Source: Candidatus Thiothrix putei (lineage in GTDB: Bacteria; Pseudomonadota; Gammaproteobacteria; Thiotrichales; Thiotrichaceae). Taken from it: DNA of 64,000 nt. Positions 9,198 through 19,040 of this stretch are shown here, in pieces; positions within the stretch are counted from its first letter, which is position 1, and the number at the start of each line of letters is the position of its first letter. Location of the stretch: the NCBI GenBank assembly GCA_029972225.1, contig CP124756.1, forward strand, positions 1,780,001-1,844,000, given 5' to 3'. The position numbers were made by a program, and so were the translations under genes. The notes under the pieces were generated by a model, which saw nothing but the letters and a program-made list of their open reading frames with translations, made no database searches and was not told the origin of the DNA.

Positions 9198-10703
9198 ATG
9201 AGCGAACATGAAACCCATCACGACCATCACGATGAAAACAAACTGATCACGCAACGCCGCGATAAGCTGGCGAAGCTGCGTGAGCAAGGCAATGCTTTTC
9301 CGAACGACGTGGTGCGTGAACACAAAGCTGCTGATTTGCACAAAGAATACGGCGAACACGACAAGGAATGGTTTGAGGAACATGCGATTCCGGTGACAGT
9401 AGCCGGGCGCATGATGCTCCAGCGTGTCATGGGCAAGGCGAGTTTTGCGACGATTTCCGATGTGTCGGGGCGCATCCAGTTATATACCCAGAAGAATGTG
9501 TTGGGTGATGAGGTGTTTGACGATTATTGCCATTGGGATTTGGGCGACATTATCTGGGCTTCCGGGATGTTGTTTAAGACCAAGACTGGCGAGTTGTCAG
9601 TCAAGGTGCATGACATCCGCTTGCTGACCAAATCGTTGCGCCCGTTGCCGGAAAAATTCCACGGCTTAACGGATCATGAGCAGCGCTACCGTCAGCGTTA
9701 TATTGATCTGATCATGAACCACGATACGCGGGATGCGTTCATGATGCGTTCCAAAATTGTCAGTTATATCCGCAATTTCTTTATGCAGCGCGATTATCTG
9801 GAAGTCGAAACGCCGATGTTGCAAGTGATTCCGGGTGGTGCGGTGGCACGTCCGTTTATCACGCACCATAACGCGCTGGATTTGCCGATGTATTTGCGGA
9901 TTGCGCCGGAATTGTTCCTCAAGCGCTTGGTGGTCGGTGGTTTTGAACGCGTGTTTGAAATCAACCGCAACTTCCGCAACGAAGGGCTTTCCACACGGCA
10001 TAACCCTGAATTCACCATGATCGAATTCTATCAGGCGTATGCGACTTACCACGATTTGATGGATTTGACCGAGGCGTTGATGCGCGGCATTGCCAACGAT
10101 GTCGTCGGTAGCAATGAAATTACCTATCAGGGCGAAACCTTCGATTTCGACAAGCCGTTTGCGCGGATGAGCGTGCGCAGTTCGATTTTACACTTTAACC
10201 CGGAATTGTCTGCTGAGCAGATTGATACCCTGGAAGGGGCGATGGAGGTTGCGTGTAAATTGGGTATTCCGCTCAAAGACAGCTACGGTTTGGGTAAGGT
10301 ACAAATTGAGATTTTCGAAAAAACGGTCGAACATCGCTTGATGCAGCCAACGTTTATTACCGAATATCCCGCAGAAGTCTCACCGCTGGCACGGCGTAAT
10401 GATGCTAATCCATTCATCACTGACCGTTTCGAGTTTTTTGTCGGTGGGCGTGAAATTGGCAATGGCTTCTCCGAATTGAATGATGCGGAAGATCAAGCGG
10501 AACGTTTCATGCAGCAGGTGGCGGATAAAGACGCTGGTGATGATGAGGCGATGCACTTTGATGCAGATTACATCCGTGCGCTGGAATACGGGATGCCACC
10601 GACAGCGGGTGAGGGGATTGGGATTGATCGGTTGGTGATGTTGTTTACGGATGCGCCGTCAATCCGTGACGTGATACTTTTTCCGCACATGCGACCGGAA
10701 TAA
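9198..10703 (+). CDS. lysS: Lysine--tRNA ligase, class II
   Basis: This enzyme charges tRNA-Lys with lysine. It is 501 aa from the ATG at 9198, chosen because it gives the usual N-terminus; an upstream frame overlapping prfB is not needed. There is a His/Asp/Glu-rich start ([13 protein letters not shown]), an OB-fold anticodon-binding domain (roughly residues 60-170), and the class II catalytic core with motif 2 [20 protein letters not shown] and motif 3 [14 protein letters not shown]. It is the downstream gene of the prfB-lysS pair. Length and motifs are intact. Confidence 0.97.
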   Translation: MSEHETHHDHHDENKLITQRRDKLAKLREQGNAFPNDVVREHKAADLHKEYGEHDKEWFEEHAIPVTVAGRMMLQRVMGKASFATISDVSGRIQLYTQKNVLGDEVFDDYCHWDLGDIIWASGMLFKTKTGELSVKVHDIRLLTKSLRPLPEKFHGLTDHEQRYRQRYIDLIMNHDTRDAFMMRSKIVSYIRNFFMQRDYLEVETPMLQVIPGGAVARPFITHHNALDLPMYLRIAPELFLKRLVVGGFERVFEINRNFRNEGLSTRHNPEFTMIEFYQAYATYHDLMDLTEALMRGIANDVVGSNEITYQGETFDFDKPFARMSVRSSILHFNPELSAEQIDTLEGAMEVACKLGIPLKDSYGLGKVQIEIFEKTVEHRLMQPTFITEYPAEVSPLARRNDANPFITDRFEFFVGGREIGNGFSELNDAEDQAERFMQQVADKDAGDDEAMHFDADYIRALEYGMPPTAGEGIGIDRLVMLFTDAPSIRDVILFPHMRPE

Positions 10704-10821
10704 GTGCCACATCACTGCTGGCTTGGTAGCGTATTCCTATCAATATAAAAAACCAGCACTGGGTTTGAAAACCTCAGCACTGGTAGTGATCTGAGTCGGG
10801 GGAGTTTATCCCAAACTCAGG

Positions 10822-11364
10822 TTACTTAAGGTGCGGCGGATATGGCAATAAAGTCGTAATGATTAGATTAACCCCCCAATCACTCACATAAGGGATTAGA
10901 CCATTAGCATTCAGGGCGAACCCCGCATTGTTGAACGCCGAAATGGTATAAAAGAAGGCTTCCCAACTCGCTTGCCGCCACCCTAAGCTTGACTGCCAGG
11001 TGAGTGTTAACAAGATAAAACCCACGGCTTCAATCAACAGTGAATAAATCAGCACCGCTTTAGCCGTTTGCATCACTTTATCCAGACTGGTTTGGTTGAA
11101 TGCCTCCTGTGCCACCCGTTGCTGGATAAAACTGATTTTCGTACCCAGCATAATCGCGCCGACCACCGCAAAGGTCATAAAACCCAAGCCACCGACTTGG
11201 ATCAGCAAGGCAATGACCACTTGCCCAAACAGGGTAAAGTGCGTGCCGGTATCCACCACCACTAGCCCGGTAACGGTCACGGCTGAGGTCGCGGTAAACA
11301 CTGCATCTAACCAAGCGGTCGGTACATGGCTGGCAATCGGCAGTTTGAGCAATACACTACCCAA
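10822..11364 (-). pseudogene. KtrB/TrkH-type potassium transporter subunit, fragment
   Basis: The frame holds the N-terminal half of a KtrB-like ion-conducting subunit: first pore region FTATSAVTVTGLVVVDTGTH, then IQVGGLGFMTFAVVGAIM, and a second filter-like stretch ISAFNNAGFALN. The usual first membrane helix is missing. The frame just upstream has a stop after the trkA stub, and the protein ends abruptly in unrelated residues (LLPYPPHLK) about 180 aa in, whereas intact KtrB is about 440 aa. Both ends therefore look deleted. It follows trkH and a trkA stub on the same strand and is probably the remnant of a second K+ uptake gene. Confidence 0.75.
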
Positions 11365-11373
11365 AGTTATGTC

Positions 11374-11448
11374 TTAGCGTAACGGCTTGCACACTATAGC
11401 AATCGCAGTGCCAAAGCGCCCTAAGCCAATCACCAAAAATCGTTCCAC
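11374..11448 (-). pseudogene. trkA/ktrA stub (25 codons)
   Basis: From a GTG at 11448, preceded by GGAGTGAAC-type spacing, the frame reads MERFLVIGLGRFGTAIA. This is the start of the Rossmann (RCK) domain of the cytoplasmic NAD-binding TrkA/KtrA subunit with its GxGRFG dinucleotide-binding loop. After about 20 residues it diverges and stops. The sequence then runs directly into the interior of the ktrB-like fragment, so a deletion appears to have removed most of trkA together with the ktrB start. Confidence 0.7.
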
Positions 11449-11900
11449 AGTTCACTCCTGATCCTATTAATCATTCAATAACGCCAGAACGCAGGTAACA
11501 ACAACGCAAACACGGTCAGGTATTCCAGCCGCCCGATAATCATGGCGGCGGAAAGCATCCAGATCCCCGCATCGCTGACCGGTTGGAAATTACTGCCGAC
11601 TACGCCAAACCCCGGCCCCAGCACATTGATACAGGCGGCAACGGCGGTAAACGCTGACCATGCATCCAATCCCGTCAGCATCAGCAGCAAGGTGAATACC
11701 ACGCCATTGAGCGCAGTAAAAAATAGAAAAGCCATCACTGCATTGAGTACCGCGTTATCGACGACTGCGCCGTTGTAATGAATCGGAATCACCGCATGAG
11801 GATGCAACGCCAACTGGATTTGCCGCCGAAACATTTTAAACGCCACAATATCGCGAATGACTTTATTGCCCCCTGCCGTCGAACCCGCACATCCACCTAA

Positions 11901-13226
11901 GGAACTGTCCCGAAATAACTTCCCGAAATCAGGGGGACTGAGGGACAGCGGAGTAGTTCCATTTTGGCAGGAAGTCATCGAACTGGATGGTCATGTTATC
12001 CTTGAACGCTTGGGTATACTTGCGCCCGGTTTCAAAAACTTTACTGATGATGCGGACAGCGACCTTCAAGCCAGTGGTGGTTTCCGTTTTTGCCATGTAG
12101 TGTTTGGCGGTTTCGACCGTTTCCAACGGCACACCCCGGCAGGCACGGGTCACATGGGGGAACAGTCGGTGTTCAATCGGGTTGTATTTGGAGCAATAGG
12201 GCGGGTAGTGGGCGATGCGTATTGTCAGGTTCAGGCTGTCCGCCAATGCCTGCAAGTCTTGCTTGAACAGGTACGCAGAGGAACTGTTGCTGCCACCACC
12301 GTCACATAAGACCAACAGCTCGTCAGCTTCGGGGTAGTTGGGTTTCCCTTGCTCACGCCACCATAAGCCAAGGCTTTCGCAGGCAAACTCGGTGGTGTCG
12401 TGGCTGGTGTTCAGGTGCAGTGCCGCTTCGTTGCGGGCAAGGTCGTAGATGCCGTGGGGGATCACCTGACCATTGCCATAGCTGGGGAAGTCATGGTCAT
12501 TGACCTCCGTGGGTTCGACGGCATCCGTTACCCCTTCACGGTAAAAGTTGCCCAGCAGTTCCTTCTTTTTGGTGTCAATGCTGATCACGGGTTTGCCTGC
12601 TTGCAGGTAGGTTTGTTTGAGTTGGGCAATCTTTTCAAACTGGGCATTACGGTCAGCGTGTTGCCCCATGGTGCGTTTCTTCTGGGGCTTGCGGCGGCGG
12701 TAGCCGTGCTCCCGTAATAGGCGCGACACCACGTTTTTCCCAGCCGATGTCCCCAATGCCTGCATCCGCCGGGCAATCTGCCGACGTGACAGGTTCGTCC
12801 ATTTCACCGCCTCCCGCATGGGGTCGCCTGCCGTATGATCCTTTAAAACTTGGCGAAAATGCTCATCCAATTGCAGGTGCGTAGCGTTCAGCCGTTTGCG
12901 CCCGCCCCTTTTTTTCGCTGCCTTACGGTGGGCAAGCCATCTTCCGATTCCAACTCCGTCAACCCGTGGCGGATGGTTTTGGGGTCACAGTCCAATAACC
13001 GGGAAATGTAGTCCTGCCCCCCGTGCCCAAGCCGGACGGCTTCCACGGCGGCGTAGCGGCGGCGGTCACGCTCATTGAGCGATTGGTAGAACCGCTGCAT
13101 TTGTTTTTCTATGGCTGATGGGTAAACATCCATTGGCTCATCCTCGGTGTTGATTGGCATTACAAGGGGCTATCTTCCCCCTTTCGCTGTTAGCAGAAAA
13201 GAGGGAAGTTATTTCGGGACAGTTCC
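11901..13226 (-). mobile_element. Complete ISAzo13-type insertion sequence (1326 bp) in trkH
   Basis: The 24-bp perfect inverted ends start GGAACTGTCCCGAAATAACT (11901-11924 and complement 13203-13226), with a TAA direct repeat on each side (11898-11900 and 13227-13229). It carries a two-frame transposase. The clean ends and restorable host gene indicate recent insertion. Confidence 0.9.
11929..13160 (-). CDS. ISAzo13-type transposase, two frames joined by a -1 frameshift
   Basis: The upstream frame (13160-12888; an alternative start MDVYPSAIEK is at 13133) encodes a helix-turn-helix N-terminus ending ...VRQRKKGAGANG. The downstream frame (from about 12910 to 11929) carries GGRKRLNATHLQLDEHF..., a rve/DDE-type core with VISIDTKKKELLGNF and LVLCDGGGSNSS, and IAHYPPYCSKYNPIEHRLF with the final acidic residue. 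The frames overlap at a run of seven A (minus strand; 12909-12915) in the context CGA-AAA-AAA-GGG, a typical -1 slippery site. Continuity of the family sequence across it suggests programmed frameshifting rather than a mutation. The fused product is about 410 aa. Confidence 0.87.
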
Positions 13227-14248
13227 TAAATACGCCACGGTTACGAGAAACAAATCCGTCCCCGGCGGCCAACTGCTCAAATCTGCTGCGCCAAATCCGG
13301 TACTGGTAATAAACGACACCACATGAAAAAATGCAAAACTGACGGATTCGCCGATGCCATAACGCTCTTGTGCAAACAGCCAAACAGCCAAGCCTAATGA
13401 TAAAAACACTACCATGAGCACAAAGACACGCGCTTCCTCATTGTGCCAATACACCTTGAAACGTCCGGTATTCAAAAAGCCAAAATGCAAGGCAAAGCTC
13501 ACTGCCCCCAAGATCATGAAAACATTGCTGACGCCCAACAACCAATGGCTTTCGTAAAACCACATGCTGCTATCGTGCGTGGAAAACCCGCCAGTTGAAA
13601 CGGTGGTAAAGCTATGCGCCAGCGCATCGTAAAACGTCATACCACCCCAGTAATACGCCAAGACGCACAGCAACGTGATCAGTAAATACACCAGCCACAA
13701 GTAATGCGAGGTATGCGCAATACGCGGGGTCAGCTTGTCATCTTTGACCGGCCCTGGGGTTTCTGCCCGCAATAAACGCATTCCCCCCACATTCAACATC
13801 GGTAACACTGCCACCACGAAAATCACCACCCCCAAGCCGCCCATCCATTGCAAGAATTGGCGGTAAAGCAAAAAGCTTGGTGGCATACTGTCCAAGCCCA
13901 CCAAAATGGTTGCCCCAGTCGTGGTGAGGGCGCTAATCGACTCGAATACCGCATCGGTGAAGCTCACTTCCACAATCAACATGATCGGCAATGCTCCCAA
14001 AATGCCGGTTATAATCCAGGTCAAGGTGGCAAATAACAAAGCATCGCGGTACGACACGGTATTCAAACGACGTTTCCATGCCAGTGCTACCAATAACAAC
14101 GGCAACATAATCATGGGGATAGCCGATTCCATAAATAACACCGCCACCCCATCGTCAAACACCCAGCGGGATAACAGCCCAAAGCACAATTGCACCACGC
14201 CCATCCACAGCACCGGCACGGACAGCAGCAGCAGGGTATTCGCCAGAT

Positions 14249-14950
14249 TTAACATAACGGTAAGGGGATAAACCGATAGCCAATGCCCGGCTCGGTTAAA
14301 ATATAAGTTGGGTCATCGGCATTATCCTGAAGCTTTTTCCGCAACTGGCTGACAAAAATGCGCAGGTAATGGGTATCTTCCACATGGCTTTTACCCCAGA
14401 TGCTGGTGAGCAACTGTTGCTGCGTAATCAAACGCCCCGGATGCCGCGCCAACATCACCAGCAAGGCAAATTCCTTGCGGGATAAGGTCAGCAATTGCGC
14501 TTTATGCCACACCTGATGGTTGGGAATATCAATTTCCAAATCGTTGAAAACCAGCCGTGCCGGGGTGGTTTCCTCGTTGCTGTTCTCTTTTAAATCGCGC
14601 AATAATACCCGCACCCGCGCAATCAGTTCGCGAATCCCAAACGGTTTGCTCAAATAATCGTTCGCGCCGCCTTCCAGCAATTTGACCTTTTCCTCTTCGG
14701 CATCGCGGGCGGTGAGTACCAATACCGGCAAATTGCTCCAGGAACGCAAGGTTTGTAAGACCTTGAAACCGTCTTCATCCGGCAAGCCCAAATCGAGGAT
14801 CACCAGATCAGGGCTTTCCAGCGCAATCATGTCGATACCTTGGCGGGCAGTGCTGGCTTCCAAATACGCAAACCCTTCCGCCTGCAAGGAAATGCGCATG
14901 AAACGCCGGATTTGCACTTCATCATCAATGAGCAAAATACGCTGTTGCAT
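14249..14950 (-). CDS. OmpR/PhoB-family response regulator, KdpE-like
   Basis: This 233-aa DNA-binding response regulator has a receiver domain (LLIDDEVQIRRFM acidic pocket; phospho-acceptor Asp in LVILDLGLPDEDG; Lys in YLSKPFG) and a C-terminal winged helix (LTLSRKEFALLVMLARHPG...VEDTHYLRIFVSQLRKKL). The sequence is closest in style to KdpE. It abuts the histidine kinase gene upstream (stop/start at 14950) and overlaps trkH by 7 bp. The pair therefore probably regulates K+ uptake by Trk rather than a Kdp ATPase, no kdpFABC genes being visible. Confidence 0.9.
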   Translation of the reverse strand: MQQRILLIDDEVQIRRFMRISLQAEGFAYLEASTARQGIDMIALESPDLVILDLGLPDEDGFKVLQTLRSWSNLPVLVLTARDAEEEKVKLLEGGANDYLSKPFGIRELIARVRVLLRDLKENSNEETTPARLVFNDLEIDIPNHQVWHKAQLLTLSRKEFALLVMLARHPGRLITQQQLLTSIWGKSHVEDTHYLRIFVSQLRKKLQDNADDPTYILTEPGIGYRFIPLPLC

Positions 14951-15996
14951 TAGGCTTGTTCCTCTGGGACGGCAGGTAGGCGGATGCGTACACCAAACGG
15001 TGCATCCGGTGCAGTAGTGGGCAGCATGTCGATGTGACCTTGATGCGCATGAATAATCCCAGCGGCAACCGTCAAGCCCAAACCCGTGCCGCCTTCGCCG
15101 CTATCCCCGCTGCGGGTGGAATAAAACGATTCAAACACTTTGTGGCGCAAGGTTTCCGGTATGCCAGCACCGTAATCCGTCACGGTGATTTCTACCCAAG
15201 GGGCAGCAAAGCGCAGTTTGAGAATGACGGCAGTGCGGGAATATTTCAGGGCGTTGTCGACGAGGTTATACAGGGCTTGTGCCAGCAAGGATTCGCGCAC
15301 CTTGACTTCGGGCAGGGGTGGCAGTACGTCGAGCCGCACTCTGGGGTTGTCCACCCGTTTCAGCACCTGTTGCACAATCGGCATGAGCGGCTGAATTGTG
15401 GTGGTGAAATTCATTGCGCCGTGTTGAATTTTGGTGGCTTGCAGCACGTTTTCGATGTAATGGTGCAACCGGTGGCTTTCTTCCAACGCGCCGTTGATTA
15501 ATTCATCCAGCTCTGCGGCAGGCAGCCGCTCGCGGTAGGCTTGCAAGGTACTCAATGTGCCGATAATGCTGGCGAGTGGGGTACGCAGATCGTGGGAAAC
15601 CGAGAGCAGAATGCTGGAACGCAGGCGGGTATGTTGCAATTCCGCCTGTTGCCGCCGGTACAACATTGCCAGTTGGCTGGTCAGCAGCGCAATCACCATG
15701 AATACCAGCATACTCACCGTGTCTTCCACCTCGTGCATGTGCAGGGTGTAACGTGGTTCGGTGAAAAAGTAATTGAACGCCAGTGCGCCAAATACCCCAG
15801 CGAGGATTGCGGAGGCACGTTGCCCGACAAACGCCACGACGCCCACACCCAGTTGCAAAATGAGCAACACACCCAAGCGCGGCAAAAACCAGCTTCCCAA
15901 TAACAGGGAAACCAGCAACGCCAATAGCATGATCAACAAGGCAGCCAGATAATGGTACTTTTCTAACGCCTTAAATACGCTTTGCATCAACGACAC
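14950..15996 (-). CDS. Membrane sensor histidine kinase, short KdpD-like
   Basis: This 348-aa sensor kinase is predicted to sit in the inner membrane and phosphorylate the adjacent KdpE-like regulator. Residues 1-120 hold four hydrophobic segments of the DUF4118 type found in the middle of KdpD (including FGALAFNYFFTEPRYTL). A DHp domain follows, with the phospho-acceptor His in LLSVSHDLRTPLASIIGTL, and then an ATPase domain with N box (LYNLVDNALKYS), G1 (DYGAGIP) and G2 (GGTGLGL). The N-terminal KdpD and Usp-like cytoplasmic domains of classical KdpD are absent, so any K+ or turgor sensing must differ. Confidence 0.9.
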   Translation of the reverse strand: MSLMQSVFKALEKYHYLAALLIMLLALLVSLLLGSWFLPRLGVLLILQLGVGVVAFVGQRASAILAGVFGALAFNYFFTEPRYTLHMHEVEDTVSMLVFMVIALLTSQLAMLYRRQQAELQHTRLRSSILLSVSHDLRTPLASIIGTLSTLQAYRERLPAAELDELINGALEESHRLHHYIENVLQATKIQHGAMNFTTTIQPLMPIVQQVLKRVDNPRVRLDVLPPLPEVKVRESLLAQALYNLVDNALKYSRTAVILKLRFAAPWVEITVTDYGAGIPETLRHKVFESFYSTRSGDSGEGGTGLGLTVAAGIIHAHQGHIDMLPTTAPDAPFGVRIRLPAVPEEQA

Positions 15997-16114
15997 CGGT
16001 GATTAACTCGTGGCTTAGGCTAGAGCGTGGGGGCGTAAAAAGACAATAGTGCTGTGCGGCAATGGCGTAAAATTTACGTAAAGAAACTGAAAACTCAGAT
16101 GTGTGCTGTATATT

Positions 16115-16561
16115 TCAACAGCATGTTGACTTCTTCACACTATCCAGCGGAACGCAACAATCCACGGATGTATCAGCACGGTCTACCCCAAACTCTTGGA
16201 GTTCGCCCATTGTTTGGTAGTGTTCCCACGCAAAACCGGCGGGGTCGACTGTCCAGTGCTTGTCGCTTTTGGCATAGCAACACGCGGTTTCCCCCTGATC
16301 CAGCACCGCATCACCCGCAGCCATTTGCGCCCGCTGTTTCAACTCCTGCAATTCCGCCGCGTCTTCTGCCTGAAAACCGAAATGGTTTACCCCCAGTGTG
16401 TGACCACGTGCGGAAATGGCAAAGTTTACCCGTGGGTCTTCCAACATCCATTTGGTGTAATCGCTGCGCTCGACACTGGGCGTTTGCCCAAACAGCTTGT
16501 TGTAAAAGCCGATGCTTTGTGCCAGATCATCGACCGATAAATGCACATGAAAACGTTTCAT
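16115..16561 (-). CDS. arsI: ArsI-type C-As lyase (VOC/glyoxalase fold)
   Basis: This is a 148-aa vicinal-oxygen-chelate protein. ArsI cleaves the carbon-arsenic bond of methylarsenite and other organoarsenicals using Fe(II) and O2. Metal-ligand candidates His5, His60 and Glu113 and the vicinal pair Cys94-Cys95 (in TACCYAKSDKHW) are at nearly the spacing known for characterised ArsI, which supports ArsI over a generic glyoxalase or CadI. A further STCC sits at the C-terminus. It is the third gene of arsC-acr3-arsI, 21 bp after acr3, adding organoarsenical detoxification to arsenite export. Confidence 0.85.
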   Translation of the reverse strand: MKRFHVHLSVDDLAQSIGFYNKLFGQTPSVERSDYTKWMLEDPRVNFAISARGHTLGVNHFGFQAEDAAELQELKQRAQMAAGDAVLDQGETACCYAKSDKHWTVDPAGFAWEHYQTMGELQEFGVDRADTSVDCCVPLDSVKKSTCC

Positions 16562-16581
16562 CCAAAATTCTCCTCTACTGA

Positions 16582-17646
16582 TTAACGACCGGCTTCATAC
16601 CAGCCACGAGTACGGTTGACGATCGCAACCACCGACAGCATAACCGGTACTTCCACCAATACGCCCACCACCGTTGCCAATGCCGCACCGGAATTGAAAC
16701 CGAACAGCACAATCGCGGTCGCCACCGCCAGTTCAAAGAAATTGCTGGAGCCGATCAATGCTGATGGCGCTGCCACACAATGCGCCACACCAAATTGGCG
16801 GTTAAGCCAATACGCCAGCATTGAATTGAAATACACTTGGATCAGGATCGGGATTGCCAGCAACAGAATGATTAGCGGTTGTTCCAGCAGTTGTTGCCCC
16901 TGAAACCCAAACAACAATACCAGAGTTGCCAATAATGCCAGCAGGGAAAGGGGTTGTAAGGTTTGCAGTGTTGCCGTCAGTTTGCCGGTTGCGAGTAGCC
17001 ATTGGCGCAACGCTTGGCTGATCACAACCGGCATCACGATATAAATCACCACCGATAGCAGCAAGGTATCCCAAGGTACGCTGATGGCTGAAATTCCCAG
17101 CAACAAGCCGACCAGCGGGGCAAAGGCGAAGATCATGATAAGGTCATTCAATGCCACTTGCGACAGGGTGAAATGCGGCTCGCCATCTGACAGGTTGCTC
17201 CACACAAATACCATCGCGGTACACGGTGCGGCTGCCAGCAGGATTAGCCCTGCAATATAGCTATCGAGTTGTTCCGCAGGCAGCCAGTCGGCAAACAACA
17301 CGCGGATAAACAGCCAGCCCAGCAACGCCATCGAAAACGGCTTTACCAGCCAGTTGATGAACAGCGTAACGCCAATGCCTTTCCAGTGCTGGCTGACTTC
17401 ATGCAAGGCACGGAAGTCAATTTTCAGCAACATCGGAATGATCATCAGCCAAATCAGCAGCGCCACTGGCAAGTTGACTTGGGCGACTTCCATTTGCCCA
17501 ATCCCTTGGAACACATCAGGAATCAGGCTGCCCAGTGCGATACCCACCAGAATGCACAGCAGTACCCACAGGCTCAGGTAGCGTTCAAACAGACCCATTG
17601 GCGCACCGGCGGAGCGTTTGACAGTGACTTCACATTGGGCGCTCAT
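16582..17646 (-). CDS. acr3: Arsenite efflux permease, ACR3 family
   Basis: This 354-aa inner-membrane protein with about ten hydrophobic helices of the BASS/ACR3 type exports arsenite using the proton-motive force. Family landmarks are MIIPMLLKIDFRAL, LILLAAAPCTAMVFVWS with the conserved Cys, and APSALIGSSNFFELAVA. Its start lies 4 bp after the arsC stop, so the two are translationally linked. Length is normal. No arsR is present in the window. Confidence 0.95.
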   Translation of the reverse strand: MSAQCEVTVKRSAGAPMGLFERYLSLWVLLCILVGIALGSLIPDVFQGIGQMEVAQVNLPVALLIWLMIIPMLLKIDFRALHEVSQHWKGIGVTLFINWLVKPFSMALLGWLFIRVLFADWLPAEQLDSYIAGLILLAAAPCTAMVFVWSNLSDGEPHFTLSQVALNDLIMIFAFAPLVGLLLGISAISVPWDTLLLSVVIYIVMPVVISQALRQWLLATGKLTATLQTLQPLSLLALLATLVLLFGFQGQQLLEQPLIILLLAIPILIQVYFNSMLAYWLNRQFGVAHCVAAPSALIGSSNFFELAVATAIVLFGFNSGAALATVVGVLVEVPVMLSVVAIVNRTRGWYEAGR

Positions 17647-17650
17647 ACCG

Positions 17651-18157
17651 TTAAGCCTCCTTTACCGCTGACAAGGTGGTATTGCCAATCTCATGCAGGT
17701 GTTGTTGCAATGTCAGCTCATCCAGCGCGTGGAGGGGCAGATTGACGAAGATGTCAATGCGGTTGTGAAGCTGGCGATAGGCTTCGCGGAATGCTGCCAG
17801 ACGGGTCAGATCATCGCCGCTTACTTCTGCCGGATCCGGTACACCCCAGTGCGCGGTCATTGGTTGACCCGCCCATACCGGACACATTTCCGCCGCCGCT
17901 TTGTCACACACCGTGAACACGAAATCGAGTTTGGGGGCATCCGGTGTGGAAAATTCTGCCCAGTCTTTGCTACGCAAATCAGCGGTTTCATAATTCAGGC
18001 GTTGAAGTAAACTAGTCGTTAGTGGGTTGACTTCGCCGGGTGGGTGGCTGCCCGCGCTGTATGCCTTGAACTTACCAATCCCCAGACGATTGAGGATGAC
18101 TTCCGCCATAATGCTGCGGGCGGAGTTGCCGGTGCAAAGGAACAGAACGTTGTACAT
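17651..18157 (-). CDS. arsC: Arsenate reductase, low-molecular-weight phosphatase type
   Basis: This 168-aa enzyme reduces arsenate to arsenite, the substrate of the downstream ACR3 pump. The P-loop CX5R is at residues 8-14 (CTGNSARS), and VFTVCDKAAAEMCP carries the further cysteines used in the thiol cascade. A C-terminal helical extension follows the WGVPDP loop. It is the first gene of the minus-strand ars operon, divergent from a broken gene at 18265. The AT-rich 107 bp between them must hold the promoter. No ArsR gene or clear operator was found. Confidence 0.93.
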   Translation of the reverse strand: MYNVLFLCTGNSARSIMAEVILNRLGIGKFKAYSAGSHPPGEVNPLTTSLLQRLNYETADLRSKDWAEFSTPDAPKLDFVFTVCDKAAAEMCPVWAGQPMTAHWGVPDPAEVSGDDLTRLAAFREAYRQLHNRIDIFVNLPLHALDELTLQQHLHEIGNTTLSAVKEA

Positions 18158-18264
18158 GGTATGCCTCTTGCTGATATGGAAAAGAAGTATATAATATTCG
18201 CAAAATCAAATATATGAAATGGTGCATGTTTTGTGTCATAGAATATTCATTTAAGGATTCCACC

Positions 18265-18962
18265 ATGTTAAGAAAACTCGTGTCAGGGCTCATCGGCTTG
18301 CTGCTATTAGCCGCGCCATTCGCTCACACTTTTGAACCCACCACCCAAAAAGTCACCGACAACGTGTACGCCATCATCGGTGAACTCGACCAACGCAGTG
18401 CCGACAACCAAGGGTTGAATAACACCACTGGCTTTATTATCACCGCCGACGGGGTACGCTTGTCCAGCGCGATTGGCGGCAAGCCCGAAGACCTGCAAGT
18501 GGAATACGCCAGCGAAACCTTTGAGGGCGATGAAAAACCCTAACCATCGGTGGCGTGGAAATGTCCTTGCGTTACCTCGGCGATGCGGTGCTGTGGTTGC
18601 CCAAGGAAAAGCTGGTATTCACGGGCGATATGGTATTCAACGAGCGGATGCTGGGCGTATTGCCGGAAATTTCCAAAGTAAAAGACTGGCAAGCAACTTT
18701 CAAGAAAATGGCGGAACTCAAGCCCGAACACGTCATTGCGGGGCATGGTGCACCCAGCGATTTGGCTGCCGCGCAGAAAAATACCGGCGATTACCTCGAT
18801 TGGCTGGTAACGGAGGTCGGCAAGTCGCTAGAGGCGATGGAAGATTTGGGCGATGCGGTTAAACGCTTGTCAGCGGATGATAAGTTCAGCTTCCTCAAAC
18901 TGTCCAAAGACTTGCATGGGCGCAATGTGCATCAGACGTACTTGCAGCTAGAGGCGGAGTAA
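18265..18962 (+). pseudogene. Metallo-beta-lactamase-fold hydrolase, broken
   Basis: The gene starts after TTAAGGATTCCACC with a signal peptide (MLRKLVSGLIGLLLLAAPFAHT), then VTDNVYAIIGELDQRSADNQGLNNTTGFIITADGV. At that point a large internal piece is missing. The Zn-binding HxHxDH region should follow and cannot be found. The frame is lost near 18540 and resumes one base off at TIGGVEM...LRYLGDAVLWLPKEKLVFTGDMVF...HVIAGHGAPSD to 18962. An in-frame-sized deletion plus a one-base loss explains this. Intact relatives are about 300-aa exported MBL hydrolases often found near sulfur-oxidation or PQQ genes; the specific role is unknown. Confidence 0.8.
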
Positions 18963-19040
18963 TGTCTGGACGGGGCATTTGCCTATACTTGAGACTTTTG
19001 CTATGTTTGAACCGAAATCATACAGGTATTTACTAATCGT

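Larger units (their letters stand above)
11475..14255 (-). pseudogene. trkH: trkH potassium uptake gene split by an insertion sequence
   Basis: TrkH is the membrane subunit of the Trk K+ uptake system. The N-terminal part (14255 to about 13227; multiple membrane helices, filter regions SALTTTGATI and FTTVSTGGFST, then FITSTGFGAAD) ends at TVAYLG. The C-terminal part resumes at GCAGSTAGGNKVIRD (about 11900) and runs to 11475. Removing the element at 11901-13226 and one TAA copy restores the family motif YLGGCAGSTAGG and one continuous frame of about 480 aa, so the gene was intact until a recent insertion. It overlaps the response-regulator gene by 7 bp, implying one operon under that two-component system. 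Confidence 0.93.

Noticed and set aside
10704-10821. Possible terminator after lysS (repeated CAGCACTGG around GGTTTGAAAACC)
   Set aside because: The repeats are direct rather than inverted, the possible stems are short with tiny loops, and no sound hairpin plus U-tract could be drawn.
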